Shown here in pieces: positions 7,863 to 16,283 of a stretch of 40,818 nucleotides of DNA. Made by a program: the position numbers and the translations under genes. Within the stretch, counting starts at the first letter, position 1. Every line of letters starts with the position of its first letter. The notes below the pieces were generated by a model. It ran no database searches. It had not been told where the DNA came from and worked only from the letters and a program-made list of their open reading frames with translations. This DNA comes from an uncultured Flavobacteriales bacterium (lineage in GTDB: Bacteria; Bacteroidota; Bacteroidia; Flavobacteriales; Crocinitomicaceae): contig CAMLIF010000022.1 of the NCBI GenBank assembly GCA_946479985.1, positions 1 through 40,818 on the forward strand, read 5' to 3'.

Positions 7863-8585
7863 ATGAAAGCAGGTTTTATTTTCATCTTTTCAATTCTGCT
7901 GATTTTTCCATGCGGAGCTCAGCAGGAAACTGAAAACAAACCTCAGGGCTTATGGAGTTTTTCACGTTCGGAAGATGTAAAGACAGAAGTAGAATCTGAT
8001 GCCGCATACTACACAGTTCATCACAGCGGTGACATTTTCCTGGAAGGCGACAGTCTGTGGTTTCTGGATTATCCGTGCGAGAAAATAGAAGCAAGGGAAT
8101 ATTCTGCAAATCTGTTTCTGATGGTCAATGATTCAACGTTTGATTACAATGGTGAGCGCTATTCCCGGCAAAACAAGTATGATTCGCTTGCCATTAAGAG
8201 ATTGAAAGCGCACAAATTCAATTTCGACTGTTACCGGGGAACATGGAATATCATTCGCTCGGAAAGTGGCGGAGACGGAACCGGAGTTGTGTTTATCTAT
8301 CCTTTCCAATTAGTTGATCAGCTTATTATTGAAACTGACGTATTAAACGATGGAGTATTCCGGGTTCCCATTAACGGCGTCGAACGGGAATTCAGTGTAA
8401 GTATTGAGCATCCCGGATTCCCTGATGTACTGACTTTAAAACCTATAGGATCCTGGAAGAAAAAAGAACGCTTCATGTGGGTGAGAGACTGGGATCTTCC
8501 TCCGCCAAATAAGCGGGAATTGAGGAAAATAAAACGTACGAAAGGAAGTGAATTGGAATTTCGTTTCAGTAAAAAAACGCTATAA
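7863..8585 (+). CDS. Secreted protein of unknown function
   Basis: The 240 residues start with a clear signal peptide (KAGFIFIFSILLIFPCGAQQ) probably cut after GAQ. The mature part is beta-rich, with many aromatic residues and a basic C-terminus (NKRELRKIKRTKGSELEFRFSKK). It has no type IX sorting domain and no lipobox in the normal place. I do not recognise a family; a lipocalin-like barrel is conceivable from the strand pattern but not shown. It is the last plus-strand gene before a convergent gene and a shared terminator. Confidence 0.75.
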   Translation: MKAGFIFIFSILLIFPCGAQQETENKPQGLWSFSRSEDVKTEVESDAAYYTVHHSGDIFLEGDSLWFLDYPCEKIEAREYSANLFLMVNDSTFDYNGERYSRQNKYDSLAIKRLKAHKFNFDCYRGTWNIIRSESGGDGTGVVFIYPFQLVDQLIIETDVLNDGVFRVPINGVEREFSVSIEHPGFPDVLTLKPIGSWKKKERFMWVRDWDLPPPNKRELRKIKRTKGSELEFRFSKKTL

Positions 8586-8767
8586 ATCGACCCATTTATT
8601 GAGTTCAGATAGCTGTGTGACATACTATCTGAAAAATTAATTCAAATTAACTTTGAAAGACTTTTGGAAATAGATACGACTATTCCTGGAGCCAGATCAA
8701 TACGTATATTTCACCCTTAAAAAGGCGAAGTTTTCTTATACTAAACTGAAAATATCGTTTGTTTGAT

Positions 8768-8795
8768 AAAACCCGGCTGTTGAGTTCCGGGTTTT
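8768..8795. terminator. Bidirectional intrinsic terminator between convergent genes
   Basis: AAAACCCGG (8768-8776) and CCGGGTTTT (8787-8795) form a 9-bp stem with a 10-base loop, with T-ends on both strands. It lies between the plus-strand gene ending at 8585 and the minus-strand gene ending at 8815. A second 9-bp inverted repeat, TTCAGATAG/CTATCTGAA (8604-8633), sits just after the first gene but lacks a T-run. Confidence 0.75.
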
Positions 8796-8814
8796 AGTAA
8801 TGGAGTTTAGTTTA

Positions 8815-9531
8815 TTATAAATTCTTATTGGTAAGTAAAATTGTAACCCCGCTATCTGTGTACGGTCGTGAAGACCAGGATCCGCCAACTCTTCCGAATT
8901 GATTTCCCGGATAAAAATTCCTCAATGAGTCAAAATAGGTGTTATCTGAACTTCTGGCAACCCAATGATACGTATTGTTGAAGGTGGTCATTAGCGTTAA
9001 TGCAATTTGATTTGCTCCGATTGCAACATTCCCGTGATCGGTTTGAATTGTCTTGTTTTCTTTTTTCAGTTCCAATTCACACCAATGATATTCCTGTTTG
9101 CTTAAGGCTGTAAAATCCTCTTTAGCTTGTTCGGTTAAGAACATGTCTGCCTCTAATCCAAGTTGCATTGCCACAGAAATAAGTGCCGCAGGTGAATTGT
9201 AACCGTCTTTCTCTGCAATTTTCCCGTCGTGGCTCATAATACCTGTAACAACGTATATTTTTTCGGCGAGCTGTGCGAAATTGTCTTTTGTGGTCAATAT
9301 TGTTTCTCTTTGAACACGTATATCTTTCTCAGCGCCAAAATTAATTCTTAGTGTTTTCGAAGCTGGTAATTTACCGAAAGCTGCCGCCGCCGCAACTAAT
9401 GCAAAAGCACCGCACTGATCTGAACCGTATGGCTGAGTCATGCAAAATTGAATGCGTTCGAACGAAGTGAGGTTGTTCGGACCTGTAAATACAGGTATTT
9501 CATGTAATGATGTGTAGTTAATAACAGACAT
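8815..9531 (-). CDS. Putative papain-like cysteine peptidase-fold protein
   Basis: From ATG 9531 the protein has 238 residues. It looks like a cysteine peptidase: Q39-C40 in GSDQCGAFALVAAAA at the start of a helix, H189 in NTYHWVARSS and D201 in NTYFDS, giving a Q/C/H/D order as in papain/C39-type folds. The region between contains a glycine-rich segment with CEL and DHGN. There is no signal peptide with this start; a frame extending to 9615 adds 28 residues without one either. I infer protease or transglutaminase-like activity; the exact family is not recognised. It is a lone minus-strand gene. Confidence 0.6.
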   Translation of the reverse strand: MSVINYTSLHEIPVFTGPNNLTSFERIQFCMTQPYGSDQCGAFALVAAAAAFGKLPASKTLRINFGAEKDIRVQRETILTTKDNFAQLAEKIYVVTGIMSHDGKIAEKDGYNSPAALISVAMQLGLEADMFLTEQAKEDFTALSKQEYHWCELELKKENKTIQTDHGNVAIGANQIALTLMTTFNNTYHWVARSSDNTYFDSLRNFYPGNQFGRVGGSWSSRPYTDSGVTILLTNKNL

Positions 9532-9965
9532 GTAAAATTTATTAATGTATAAAGTATTCCTCTCCGAATAGCATCCGAAGACAGGTCGTTTATTAGAGTG
9601 GTATCTGAATTCCACTATGATTTCCAGGTAACGGTGAGAAGGTCTTGATTATGATGTACTCATCAATTCAACGGCTTGTCAGGTTGCTTTTATTATCAAT
9701 GTCGTAAACCTAACCTATTTTTTTGTGAATAGACGTTTTGACATTCATTTAGATAAGGATTCATCATTACCTGACTCGCTCATCATTTTTTTCTTCCGGT
9801 GAAAAAATCAATTATAAAAACCAGTTATGTTCAGCTTGTTCATGCGTAAGATGTAATTTGTTTCCACTTTTCCGGAATAAACTCACAGAACCGGTTTTAA
9901 ATGCCGTTCTTTGATCACTCCTCTCTGTAAAACGTACACTTAGGTTTTACTTAAACGTGTATGAC
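9532..9965. other. Intergenic region with an inverted repeat before the hydroxylase gene
   Basis: No convincing reading frame in these 434 bases. GTAAAAC (9927-9933) and GTTTTAC (9944-9950) form an inverted repeat ending 15 bases before ATG 9966, a possible operator or 5' hairpin. The remainder is AT-rich and unstructured to the eye. It must also hold the promoter of the minus-strand peptidase-like gene, which I cannot locate. Confidence 0.5.
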
Positions 9966-10583
9966 ATGAACAGCGAAGAAATTCTGGAACAAGGCCAGTT
10001 CGAGGAATTGATTCAAGGTTTGATTGACAATGGATACGGCTGTTGTGATGATTTTATCCAATCAGCTGCAGTAAACGGATTGAGCGCAAATATTCAGCAT
10101 TTAAGTGAAAATGCTCAATTGAAATCTTCAGGCTTTGGGAATAAAACAGATTTCAAAAAAGACCTGGAAATCAGAGGCGATAAGATCAACTGGATAGCGG
10201 AAGAAAGCACAAATCCTTTTGAGATCATTTACCTGAAGAAGATAGCAAAGTTCATTCTATATTTAAACCAAACCTGCTTCACTTCCATAAGGAGCTTTGA
10301 AAGTCATTATTCTTCGTACGAAACCAAGAGCTTTTATAAACGTCATGTTGATCAGTTCAAAAATGAAAAAGGAAGACAATATTCCATTGTTTTGTATCTA
10401 AATGAAGATTGGAAAAAAGAAGATGGCGGCCTGTTGTCTTTATATCCTGCAGCAGGTAACCAAGTAGATATTTCTCCACTTGGCGGACGCATGGTGCTTT
10501 TCCGGAGCGATGAAATGGAACATGAAGTGAACCCTTCATTTACGCGAACAAGGAATAGTATTGCGGGCTGGCTTAAAAACTAA
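9966..10583 (+). CDS. 2OG-Fe(II) oxygenase, SM-20/EGLN-like prolyl hydroxylase
   Basis: The 205-residue protein (ATG 9966; a GTG three codons upstream is less likely) has the whole P4Hc-type core. H127 and D129 in YKRHVDQF and H186 in EMEHEV are the iron ligands, and R196 in RTRNSIAGW is the 2-oxoglutarate-binding arginine. EIRGDKINWI and YLNEDWKKEDGG further match the EGLN/SM-20 type of prolyl hydroxylases. Bacterial members hydroxylate prolines in, for example, elongation factor Tu, but the target here is unknown. Cytoplasmic, single-gene unit with an inverted repeat upstream. Confidence 0.88.
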   Translation: MNSEEILEQGQFEELIQGLIDNGYGCCDDFIQSAAVNGLSANIQHLSENAQLKSSGFGNKTDFKKDLEIRGDKINWIAEESTNPFEIIYLKKIAKFILYLNQTCFTSIRSFESHYSSYETKSFYKRHVDQFKNEKGRQYSIVLYLNEDWKKEDGGLLSLYPAAGNQVDISPLGGRMVLFRSDEMEHEVNPSFTRTRNSIAGWLKN

Positions 10584-10695
10584 TTGATGAAGCCTTCGAA
10601 AGCACGCAACGTTCCTTATAATCACCCGACATTTCATAGATTTATGTAACGCTTTCCCCAAATAATTAATGCTTCTTTATAAGAACAAATCAGCT

Positions 10696-11553
10696 ATGAA
10701 AAAAACTTTCATCATATTAAATATTCTTACTGTCGTTTTATTTTCGTGCCAGCAGGATCAGAAACAAACAACCGAAGATAGTTCGGCACCACAATGGGAA
10801 GAACCTGAAAGAGTTGCTTATGTCATAAGAAACGCAAAAGCATGGTTGGCCGACAGTAGTAAAACAACCTCTGAGCAGGAAATTGTCTTTGCTGTAAACC
10901 GGACAGATCGTGCTAATTTCAGAAAAATGGACTCAGTAATCGTACCGGTTGATCTTAGTGGAGATCTTGTTTGTTATTTTCCGTTTCCGTTGGAGGTTTC
11001 TTCATTAAAGGACATAAAAAAAATCGTGTTTTTCTCTTATCCAACGCAAACCTTTGCAGCTTACGAAAACGGATATTTGGTTCGCACAGGGCCAACGAAT
11101 ATGGGCAGAGAGAAAGATCAAACTCCAACCGGATTGTTTTTCACGAATTGGAAAGCAAAAAAAACAATCAGCACTGTGAACGATGAGTGGGAATTGCTCT
11201 GGAATTTCAATATTGCCAATAAAGCCGGCATAGGCTGGCATCAGTACAGTTTACCCGGTTATCCGGCTTCGCATTCCTGTCTTCGGCTTTCTGAAAAAGA
11301 TGCGAAATACCTCTACAATTGGGCAGATCAATGGGTTTTGGAAAATAGGAACAAAATCCGGGTAAAAGGAACACCAGTAATCGTTTTCGGAAGTTATGAT
11401 TTCAAAGCGCCGAAACCCTGGCTGAAACTGGTTGAGGATCCGCATGCGCTTGATATTTCCGAAAATGAACTGAAAAATGTGGCAGAACCTTTTTTAAATG
11501 AGATTCTTACTGAGCAAATGAAAAGACTGAATTTTCAGACTGGTGATCAATAA
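10696..11553 (+). CDS. L,D-transpeptidase (YkuD) lipoprotein
   Basis: The 285-residue form from ATG 10696 has a lipoprotein signal peptide ending VLFSC, so C18 would be lipidated. The YkuD catalytic region shows H182, then PASHSCLRLS with nucleophile C195. The usual motif is SHGC; here the glycine is replaced by serine. YkuD enzymes form 3-3 cross-links in peptidoglycan or attach proteins to it, in the periplasm. QTPTGLF, the segment that precedes the catalytic part in ErfK-type enzymes, is also present. An upstream TTG/ATG would destroy the signal peptide. Confidence 0.85.
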   Translation: MKKTFIILNILTVVLFSCQQDQKQTTEDSSAPQWEEPERVAYVIRNAKAWLADSSKTTSEQEIVFAVNRTDRANFRKMDSVIVPVDLSGDLVCYFPFPLEVSSLKDIKKIVFFSYPTQTFAAYENGYLVRTGPTNMGREKDQTPTGLFFTNWKAKKTISTVNDEWELLWNFNIANKAGIGWHQYSLPGYPASHSCLRLSEKDAKYLYNWADQWVLENRNKIRVKGTPVIVFGSYDFKAPKPWLKLVEDPHALDISENELKNVAEPFLNEILTEQMKRLNFQTGDQ

Positions 11554-11653
11554 ATGGTTTGTTTGTTAATGATCGTTTTCGTTAAAGCGCAAAAAAAGTT
11601 ATCTTGGACGAAGATTAAATCAAACATCTGATTTGAATACCTCTACAACAGAA

Positions 11654-12160
11654 ATGGCAGATTCTCTCCTGAAAACAGTGAAAGAACTACTCTACGACAA
11701 ATGTGAGTTTTCCTTAACAAACCTGAAAGTGCACACGGAAAGTAAGGAGTACGGAGCGTGTTCATTCAAGCTGAATGGAAAGATTGTGGAATACAGAGAT
11801 TCCAAAATTACTCCAACCAAAACCGGGCAATTTGTAACAATCTGGAAACGAAATAACCAGGGAATTACCGCACCTTTTGATCTTTCTGACGGTTTTGATT
11901 TTGTAGTCATAACCGCAAAAAGCGGTGAGAATCTCGGACAGTTTATTTTCCCAATAGCGGTTTTGACAGAAAATGGAATTGTTTCACAAAACGGGAAAAG
12001 CGGAAAGCGCGGAATTCGTGTTTATCCATCCTGGGACAAGGTTACAAGTAAACAGGCCGAGAAAACACAACATTGGCAGATAGCATATTTCGTGTTGTTA
12101 AATAGTAGCGGCCAGGATCTTGGGTTGATCAAAAAACTGTTTAACGGGAAAATGGAATAA
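11654..12160 (+). CDS. MepB family protein
   Basis: This 168-residue soluble protein has the MepB hallmark YRDSKITPTKTGQFVTIWKR (45-66, read in parts), followed by FIFPIAVLTENGIVS, GKRGIRVYPSWDKV and a final W near QHWQIAYFVLL. MepB was named from the staphylococcal mepRAB operon; its own function is unknown. Here there is no MepA pump nearby. ATG 11654 is preferred; TTG 11633 would add seven residues and lies nearer the TATCTTGG box at 11600-11607. Assignment to the family is firm. Confidence 0.87.
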   Translation: MADSLLKTVKELLYDKCEFSLTNLKVHTESKEYGACSFKLNGKIVEYRDSKITPTKTGQFVTIWKRNNQGITAPFDLSDGFDFVVITAKSGENLGQFIFPIAVLTENGIVSQNGKSGKRGIRVYPSWDKVTSKQAEKTQHWQIAYFVLLNSSGQDLGLIKKLFNGKME

Positions 12161-12342
12161 CAGGACTTCGCATATTCCAAAAATATTCATAGTACATTTA
12201 TAAGTATAGTGAATGTAGAAACAATACTTGGCACTGAGTAAGACGAGTATTGATCTTTGTATTGTTTTCATTGGAACGGGAAGGAAACAAGATTGAATTA
12301 TGGACGCGGAGTTAAACACCTGTTTTCTGTCAGTAATTGTAA

Positions 12343-12350
12343 TATCTTCG
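12343..12350 (+). promoter_or_regulatory. Near-consensus -7 box (TATCTTCG)
   Basis: One mismatch to TAnnTTTG, only eight bases before ATG 12359, which would give an almost leaderless mRNA. Farther upstream CAATACT (12222-12228) and AGTATTG (12246-12252) form an inverted repeat in the same gap. Confidence 0.3.
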
Positions 12351-12358
12351 TTTTATCA

Positions 12359-13105
12359 ATGAAAGATATTCTCGAAACGTTACATAAAGCCGATATTCAG
12401 GAGTTGATCATTTTCGGATTGATCATCAATTTCGCAATTTATTTGGGCTCGCTTGGGTTGTATTCGCTGCTCAGTAAATTCCCCGGATCCAAACGAATGG
12501 GGGAACCGCAGCCAATACTGAAATCAGATATTTTCCTGAGTTTGATAACGGTTCTTTGCAATACAGTTGTGTTCATTTTTGGAGTTTTACTCTGGAAATA
12601 CGGATTGATCATTCTGAATGAAAACCAGCAATGGTTCCATGTGCTTTTAGAAGTTTTCCTGCTCACACTAATCATGGATTTCCTGATGTACGTATTTCAC
12701 CGAACAGTCCATTTTTTGCGTCACTTTCGAAAGCTTCATGAACGCCACCACGAACACGAATCTACAAACCTGCTGAGCTTGTTTGTACTTCATCCGATAG
12801 AATCTATAGGTTTCGGATTAATGATGCTGGCTTTGATCTGCGTTTTTCCCTTTTCGGCAGTGGGAATATCCATTTACCTGCTGATTAATTCTGTTTGGGG
12901 AACAATCGGACATCTGAATCATTCGGTTCTGCCTCAGTCCTGGTTAAGAATTGCTGAAAGAGGATTTTTGTGTACTTCTGAGTTCCATTACCTGCATCAT
13001 CAATCACCGGGATACAATTTTGGGTTTTATAGTTCTGTTTGGGATATTTTATTTAAAACGCTGCATCCTGCGTTGAGGGAAAAATCGGCTAAAAACTTAT
13101 CTTAG
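12359..13105 (+). CDS. Sterol desaturase / fatty acid hydroxylase superfamily membrane protein
   Basis: The 248-residue form from ATG 12359 has about four membrane helices and the di-iron histidine boxes: H114-x3-H118 (FHRTVH), H127-xx-H130-H131 (HERHH), H185/H188 (GHLNH) and H210-xx-H213-H214 (HYLHH). The family hydroxylates or desaturates lipids such as fatty acids, carotenoids and ether lipids in the membrane. The substrate is not readable. A longer frame to 12257 exists, but the added residues lie over promoter-like sequence. The gene appears to be monocistronic. Confidence 0.88.
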   Translation: MKDILETLHKADIQELIIFGLIINFAIYLGSLGLYSLLSKFPGSKRMGEPQPILKSDIFLSLITVLCNTVVFIFGVLLWKYGLIILNENQQWFHVLLEVFLLTLIMDFLMYVFHRTVHFLRHFRKLHERHHEHESTNLLSLFVLHPIESIGFGLMMLALICVFPFSAVGISIYLLINSVWGTIGHLNHSVLPQSWLRIAERGFLCTSEFHYLHHQSPGYNFGFYSSVWDILFKTLHPALREKSAKNLS

Positions 13106-13134
13106 GACTATCAAAGCCTTAATTCTTTAACGTC

Positions 13135-13641
13135 ATGAAAAAAACAGCTTTAATTACCGGCCTTCTGGTTGGTTCATTCGGAACCGGAATTTTTGTAAAC
13201 TCCCTTTTTGCTCAGAAAACTGAACAAGTGAAATCTGAAATGAAAAAAGAAGAAAAGAAGCCGCTTGATCTGAAACTGGGCGCTTTCTCTATGAGTTTGA
13301 GTGTGAAAGATCTGAAAACCTCCGTAGCATTTTACGAAAAACTGGGTTTCAAAACCTTTGGCGGGGCGATGGAACAGAATTATGTCATCATGAAAAACGG
13401 GAATACGCTAATCGGCTTGTTTCAGGGAATGTTTGAGGGAAATATGCTGACTTTTAATCCGGGCTGGGACGAGAACGCGCAGAATGTAAAGAAATTCGAT
13501 GATGTGCGCGCCATTCAGAAACACCTGAAAGAAAATGGTGTAACCTTAACCATGGAAGCCGTTGATTCGACAAGCGGGCCTGCGTATATTATGCTGAATG
13601 ATCCTGACGGAAACGTTATTTTACTCGATCAGCACAGGTGA
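13135..13641 (+). CDS. VOC (glyoxalase/bleomycin resistance) protein with N-terminal leader
   Basis: Residues 1-27 look like an export signal or anchor (KKTALITGLLVGSFGTGIFVNSLFAQ), followed by a lysine/glutamate-rich linker and then one VOC domain: FSMSLSVKDLKTSVAFYEKLGFKTFGG, YVIMKNG and ending YIMLNDPDGNVILLDQH (read in parts). VOC proteins are usually cytoplasmic, so the leader is notable; Bacteroidota have several such exported members. Metal ligands expected of the family (H, E) are not obvious in all places. Activity unknown. It starts 29 bases after the fatty acid hydroxylase. Confidence 0.85.
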   Translation: MKKTALITGLLVGSFGTGIFVNSLFAQKTEQVKSEMKKEEKKPLDLKLGAFSMSLSVKDLKTSVAFYEKLGFKTFGGAMEQNYVIMKNGNTLIGLFQGMFEGNMLTFNPGWDENAQNVKKFDDVRAIQKHLKENGVTLTMEAVDSTSGPAYIMLNDPDGNVILLDQHR

Positions 13642-13674
13642 TTTCAGGGGGAAATATTCCTTTAACCTGAAAAC

Positions 13675-13761
13675 ATGGATATGATTGTAACCGACCAGGG
13701 TATCAGCCACACCTACAAGCAGGAACTGTTTATAAAACGACGTGTATTCATCAAAGAATAA
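13675..13761 (+). CDS. Possible 28-residue micro-ORF
   Basis: ATG 13675 opens a short frame (MDMIVTDQGI...RRVFIKE) ending at TAA 13761, nine bases before the next gene. Its amino acid content looks protein-like and it fills the gap between the VOC gene and the following secreted protein gene. It could be a small protein, the end of a decayed gene or chance. Confidence 0.25.
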   Translation: MDMIVTDQGISHTYKQELFIKRRVFIKE

Positions 13762-13770
13762 AACAAAACC

Positions 13771-14157
13771 ATGAAACCAATACTCCTCATCTTCTTTCTT
13801 ACGCTACTTGGCAGTTCATTCTCTCAAACAGGTAAAGTACCAGATTGTAAAGTATTGAAGCACTGTACGCTGAAATATGCCAATGATACGATTTCACGGT
13901 ATGAGGTGGTATTTAATGGAAACCGTCAGATTCAGACCGATAGTTATTATGAAACTGTTACTAAGTCGAAAGTGAAATGGATAAATGAATGTGAATTCCA
14001 GCTGACTATTCTTGAAACAGATATTGTTGAAGGAGTAGAAGTTGGTGATGTTTATTCGTATAAAATTGAAAGTATTATTGGAAATAAAGTGGAAGGTGCG
14101 CTTGTATATGAAGGGTATGATTTTCCGGTACATTATCAAATTGTAGATAAAAAATAA
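13771..14157 (+). CDS. Small secreted protein of unknown function
   Basis: The 128 residues open with a signal peptide (KPILLIFFLTLLGSSFSQ) with a typical Bacteroidota FSQ cleavage end. The mature part (about 110 residues) is mainly beta, with two early cysteines (DCKVLKHC) that could pair and a run of strands such as KVKWINECEFQLTIL and VGDVYSYKIESIIGNKVEG. This is compatible with a small beta-barrel like the lipocalin-like exported domains, but I cannot assign it. Located before the GNAT gene on the same strand. Confidence 0.75.
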   Translation: MKPILLIFFLTLLGSSFSQTGKVPDCKVLKHCTLKYANDTISRYEVVFNGNRQIQTDSYYETVTKSKVKWINECEFQLTILETDIVEGVEVGDVYSYKIESIIGNKVEGALVYEGYDFPVHYQIVDKK

Positions 14158-14272
14158 CCAATGAAATCAACGCTGCTCTTTCAATGGGAAAACCTTTGAA
14201 AAATTCAAGCCCTGAAATCGAAAATTCCCTGAATTCAAACTGGATCAGGATTTTTCCGGCTTTGGTTTTTGC

Positions 14273-14280
14273 TACTTTTG
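14273..14280 (+). promoter_or_regulatory. Candidate -7 promoter box (TACTTTTG)
   Basis: Exact TAnnTTTG match 33 bases before GNAT ATG 14314, which also supports that start over an upstream one at 14269. Confidence 0.5.
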
Positions 14281-14313
14281 ATTTTTGCTGCTAAGCCAGC
14301 TAAATTGATACAG

Positions 14314-14766
14314 ATGATTCACATAGAACGCACACATTCCGATAATAAAGATTTTAGGAAACTCGTAATTGAACTCGATAAAGATCTGGCAATCAGAGAC
14401 GGCGACGACCACGCGTTTTATGCCCAATTCAATAAAATTGATTCTATCAAACACGTAATCATTCTCCGTTTAGACAATGAGGTGGTTGGTTGCGGAGCAA
14501 TTAAAGCTTACGACAATTCAACTATGGAAGTGAAACGAATGTTTGTCTCTCCTGAATTCCGCGGACAGGGAATTGCAAGTTTGATCCTGAAAGAACTGGA
14601 AAAATGGTGCGTTGAACTGGGAGTGAAGAGATGTATTCTCGAAACCGGCGACAAACAACACGAAGCAATTGCGCTTTACCATAAAAACGAGTATCAGATT
14701 ATTCCCAATTACGGGCAGTATGCCGGAGTTAAAACCAGTTTTTGTTTTGAAAAACAGCTGTTTTAA
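14314..14766 (+). CDS. GNAT family N-acetyltransferase
   Basis: The 150-residue protein shows the GNAT core: VVGCGAIKAYDNSTMEVKRMFVSPEFRGQGIASLILKELEKW (read in parts), with the acetyl-CoA pyrophosphate-binding R/Q-x-x-G-x-G/A motif as RGQGIA, then CILETGDKQHEAIALYHKNEY. This arrangement resembles small amino-acid/amine acetyltransferases. ATG 14314 follows an exact -7 box; the earlier in-frame start would begin upstream of that box. Substrate unknown; cytoplasmic. Confidence 0.92.
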   Translation: MIHIERTHSDNKDFRKLVIELDKDLAIRDGDDHAFYAQFNKIDSIKHVIILRLDNEVVGCGAIKAYDNSTMEVKRMFVSPEFRGQGIASLILKELEKWCVELGVKRCILETGDKQHEAIALYHKNEYQIIPNYGQYAGVKTSFCFEKQLF

Positions 14767-14769
14767 TAG

Positions 14770-14777
14770 TATCTTTC
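14770..14777 (+). promoter_or_regulatory. Candidate promoter: TTG (14747-14749) and TATCTTTC -7 box
   Basis: TATCTTTC differs from TAnnTTTG by its last base; a TTG lies 20 bases upstream, within the reported spacing for Bacteroidota. It precedes the WG-repeat gene ATG 14796 by 18 bases. Confidence 0.45.
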
Positions 14778-14795
14778 ACCGAGTAAAAAAATCTA

Positions 14796-16253
14796 ATGAA
14801 TACTGCCATGAATCGCAAATTGATTTTTATTCTATTCGTGCTTAATGCACTGATAACTTTTAAAGTTCTTGGTCAGAAAGAAGCGTATTTTCTACCTTTT
14901 ATAGATAGTTCAGCAACGGAGAAATTGGTCGGGTATAAAAATCAATCAGGCGAAACCGTTATTCCTCCAAAATACCAGCTTCTGTTTTACATTGACACGC
15001 TGCGTGAGATAGGTCATTCCCAAATTACTGCTCCCAATGTAATTGCCGTCAAACAATCTGATTCCGATTCCTTTCTGCCATTTATCCTGAGTAAAGAACC
15101 TGTTTCTGCGGAGAAAGGATGGCAGCGATTTGAAAAAGCGGGTAAAATGGGTTTCGTTGATTCGAAGAATAACATTGTGGTTCCGGCACAGTATGATTTT
15201 GTAACTCCGTTTAATGAGGGTATCGCCGAATTCTATAACGGCGTTGAAAAAGTATTTATTTATGGTTCCTGGTATTGGGGCGGTGAAATTCAGAGAAAAG
15301 GATTTATCAGTTTAGACGGATTGGAATTTGCAACACGGGAATTTCAATTCTATGAAAACGGAGATATAAAACAAGTGGCATACCGCTGGAGTGAACCGGT
15401 AAGCTGCAAAAGCAGAATTAAAACAATTACTTATACCGAAGAAGGTAACGTTCAGGGACATTACTTGTACGTAACAAAACAAGATTGCAGCCAGGAATAC
15501 AATTCGAAGTATTTGTTTAACTCATTCGGCGATACAGTTCACAGTGAAAACGAAACGGTGAACGGATTGAACGGATTGTTCCGCCTGGCACATCAGGATT
15601 ATTATTATGATACCCTAACCAAAATAGTTGACTGGTTTGTTGTGAGTTCGCAATGGAGAAACGACACACTTCTTGATTTTATTAACTCCGATTTGGTTTT
15701 CCTGGATGAAAAATATCATCGTATCAGTGAAAAAAAGATGATTCATAACATCAATGCTAAAAACCTGGATTGGACTTATACTTATCTCCCACAGCAATTT
15801 CGCGATAAATCAGGTGAATCGATTACTTTTCTCATTCATCCGAAACCTGAAGATGCAAAAGACGGCGAACGCTTAGAAAATGCCCGAAACAAATTATTGA
15901 AACATTGGGTTTCCCACCCGATGAACCGGCTCATTTATTGTTCCGACAGTATGTCGATATCACAGGCAGGTGATCCAGGAACAGCAGAAATCAAACTGTC
16001 TGAGAAAGAATCCGAAAACCTTGCCCGAAAACTTCATGCGCAGGGTGAATACGATGGCTCAATCGATAAGCCGAAAGAATGCACTATCAGGATAACTTCT
16101 TACAACGGAGAGTATGCTCCTACATTTCTCTGGATTTCACCGGATGCAGCTAAAATTTGTGTTGGATCAGGCGACAAGGCTGTCGTTTTATTGAAAAGTT
16201 CCGCGAGATTAAAAAGAGCAGCGAAAAAACTGGCGAAAACCCTTCCTGGTTAA
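14796..16253 (+). CDS. Exported WG-repeat protein
   Basis: The 485 residues begin with a signal peptide (NRKLIFILFVLNALITFKVLGQ). WG-type (KWG) repeats follow: LVGYKNQSGETVIPPKYQ near 45-60, and KMGFVDSKNNIVVPAQYDFVTPFNEGIAEF around 118-150, plus RKGFISLDGLEF. Residues after about 200 contain no clear repeats and read as a beta-rich domain with text-like KTITYTEEGN... segments. WG repeats are thought to mediate binding, but their ligands are not known. No type IX sorting signal is seen, so it may remain periplasmic. Only a few repeats compared with the larger family member at 27318. Confidence 0.8.
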   Translation: MNTAMNRKLIFILFVLNALITFKVLGQKEAYFLPFIDSSATEKLVGYKNQSGETVIPPKYQLLFYIDTLREIGHSQITAPNVIAVKQSDSDSFLPFILSKEPVSAEKGWQRFEKAGKMGFVDSKNNIVVPAQYDFVTPFNEGIAEFYNGVEKVFIYGSWYWGGEIQRKGFISLDGLEFATREFQFYENGDIKQVAYRWSEPVSCKSRIKTITYTEEGNVQGHYLYVTKQDCSQEYNSKYLFNSFGDTVHSENETVNGLNGLFRLAHQDYYYDTLTKIVDWFVVSSQWRNDTLLDFINSDLVFLDEKYHRISEKKMIHNINAKNLDWTYTYLPQQFRDKSGESITFLIHPKPEDAKDGERLENARNKLLKHWVSHPMNRLIYCSDSMSISQAGDPGTAEIKLSEKESENLARKLHAQGEYDGSIDKPKECTIRITSYNGEYAPTFLWISPDAAKICVGSGDKAVVLLKSSARLKRAAKKLAKTLPG

Positions 16254-16283
16254 ACTTTGTACGGATAGAGCCATCCAAGCAGC

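Noticed and set aside
8604..8633. TTCAGATAG/CTATCTGAA stem as terminator
   Set aside because: No T-run follows on either strand; the 8768-8795 stem is the better terminator.
9481..9496. ACCTGTA-AA-TACAGGT inverted repeat
   Set aside because: Lies inside the peptidase-like coding region shortly after its start; may matter, but a 7-base symmetry in coding sequence is weak evidence.
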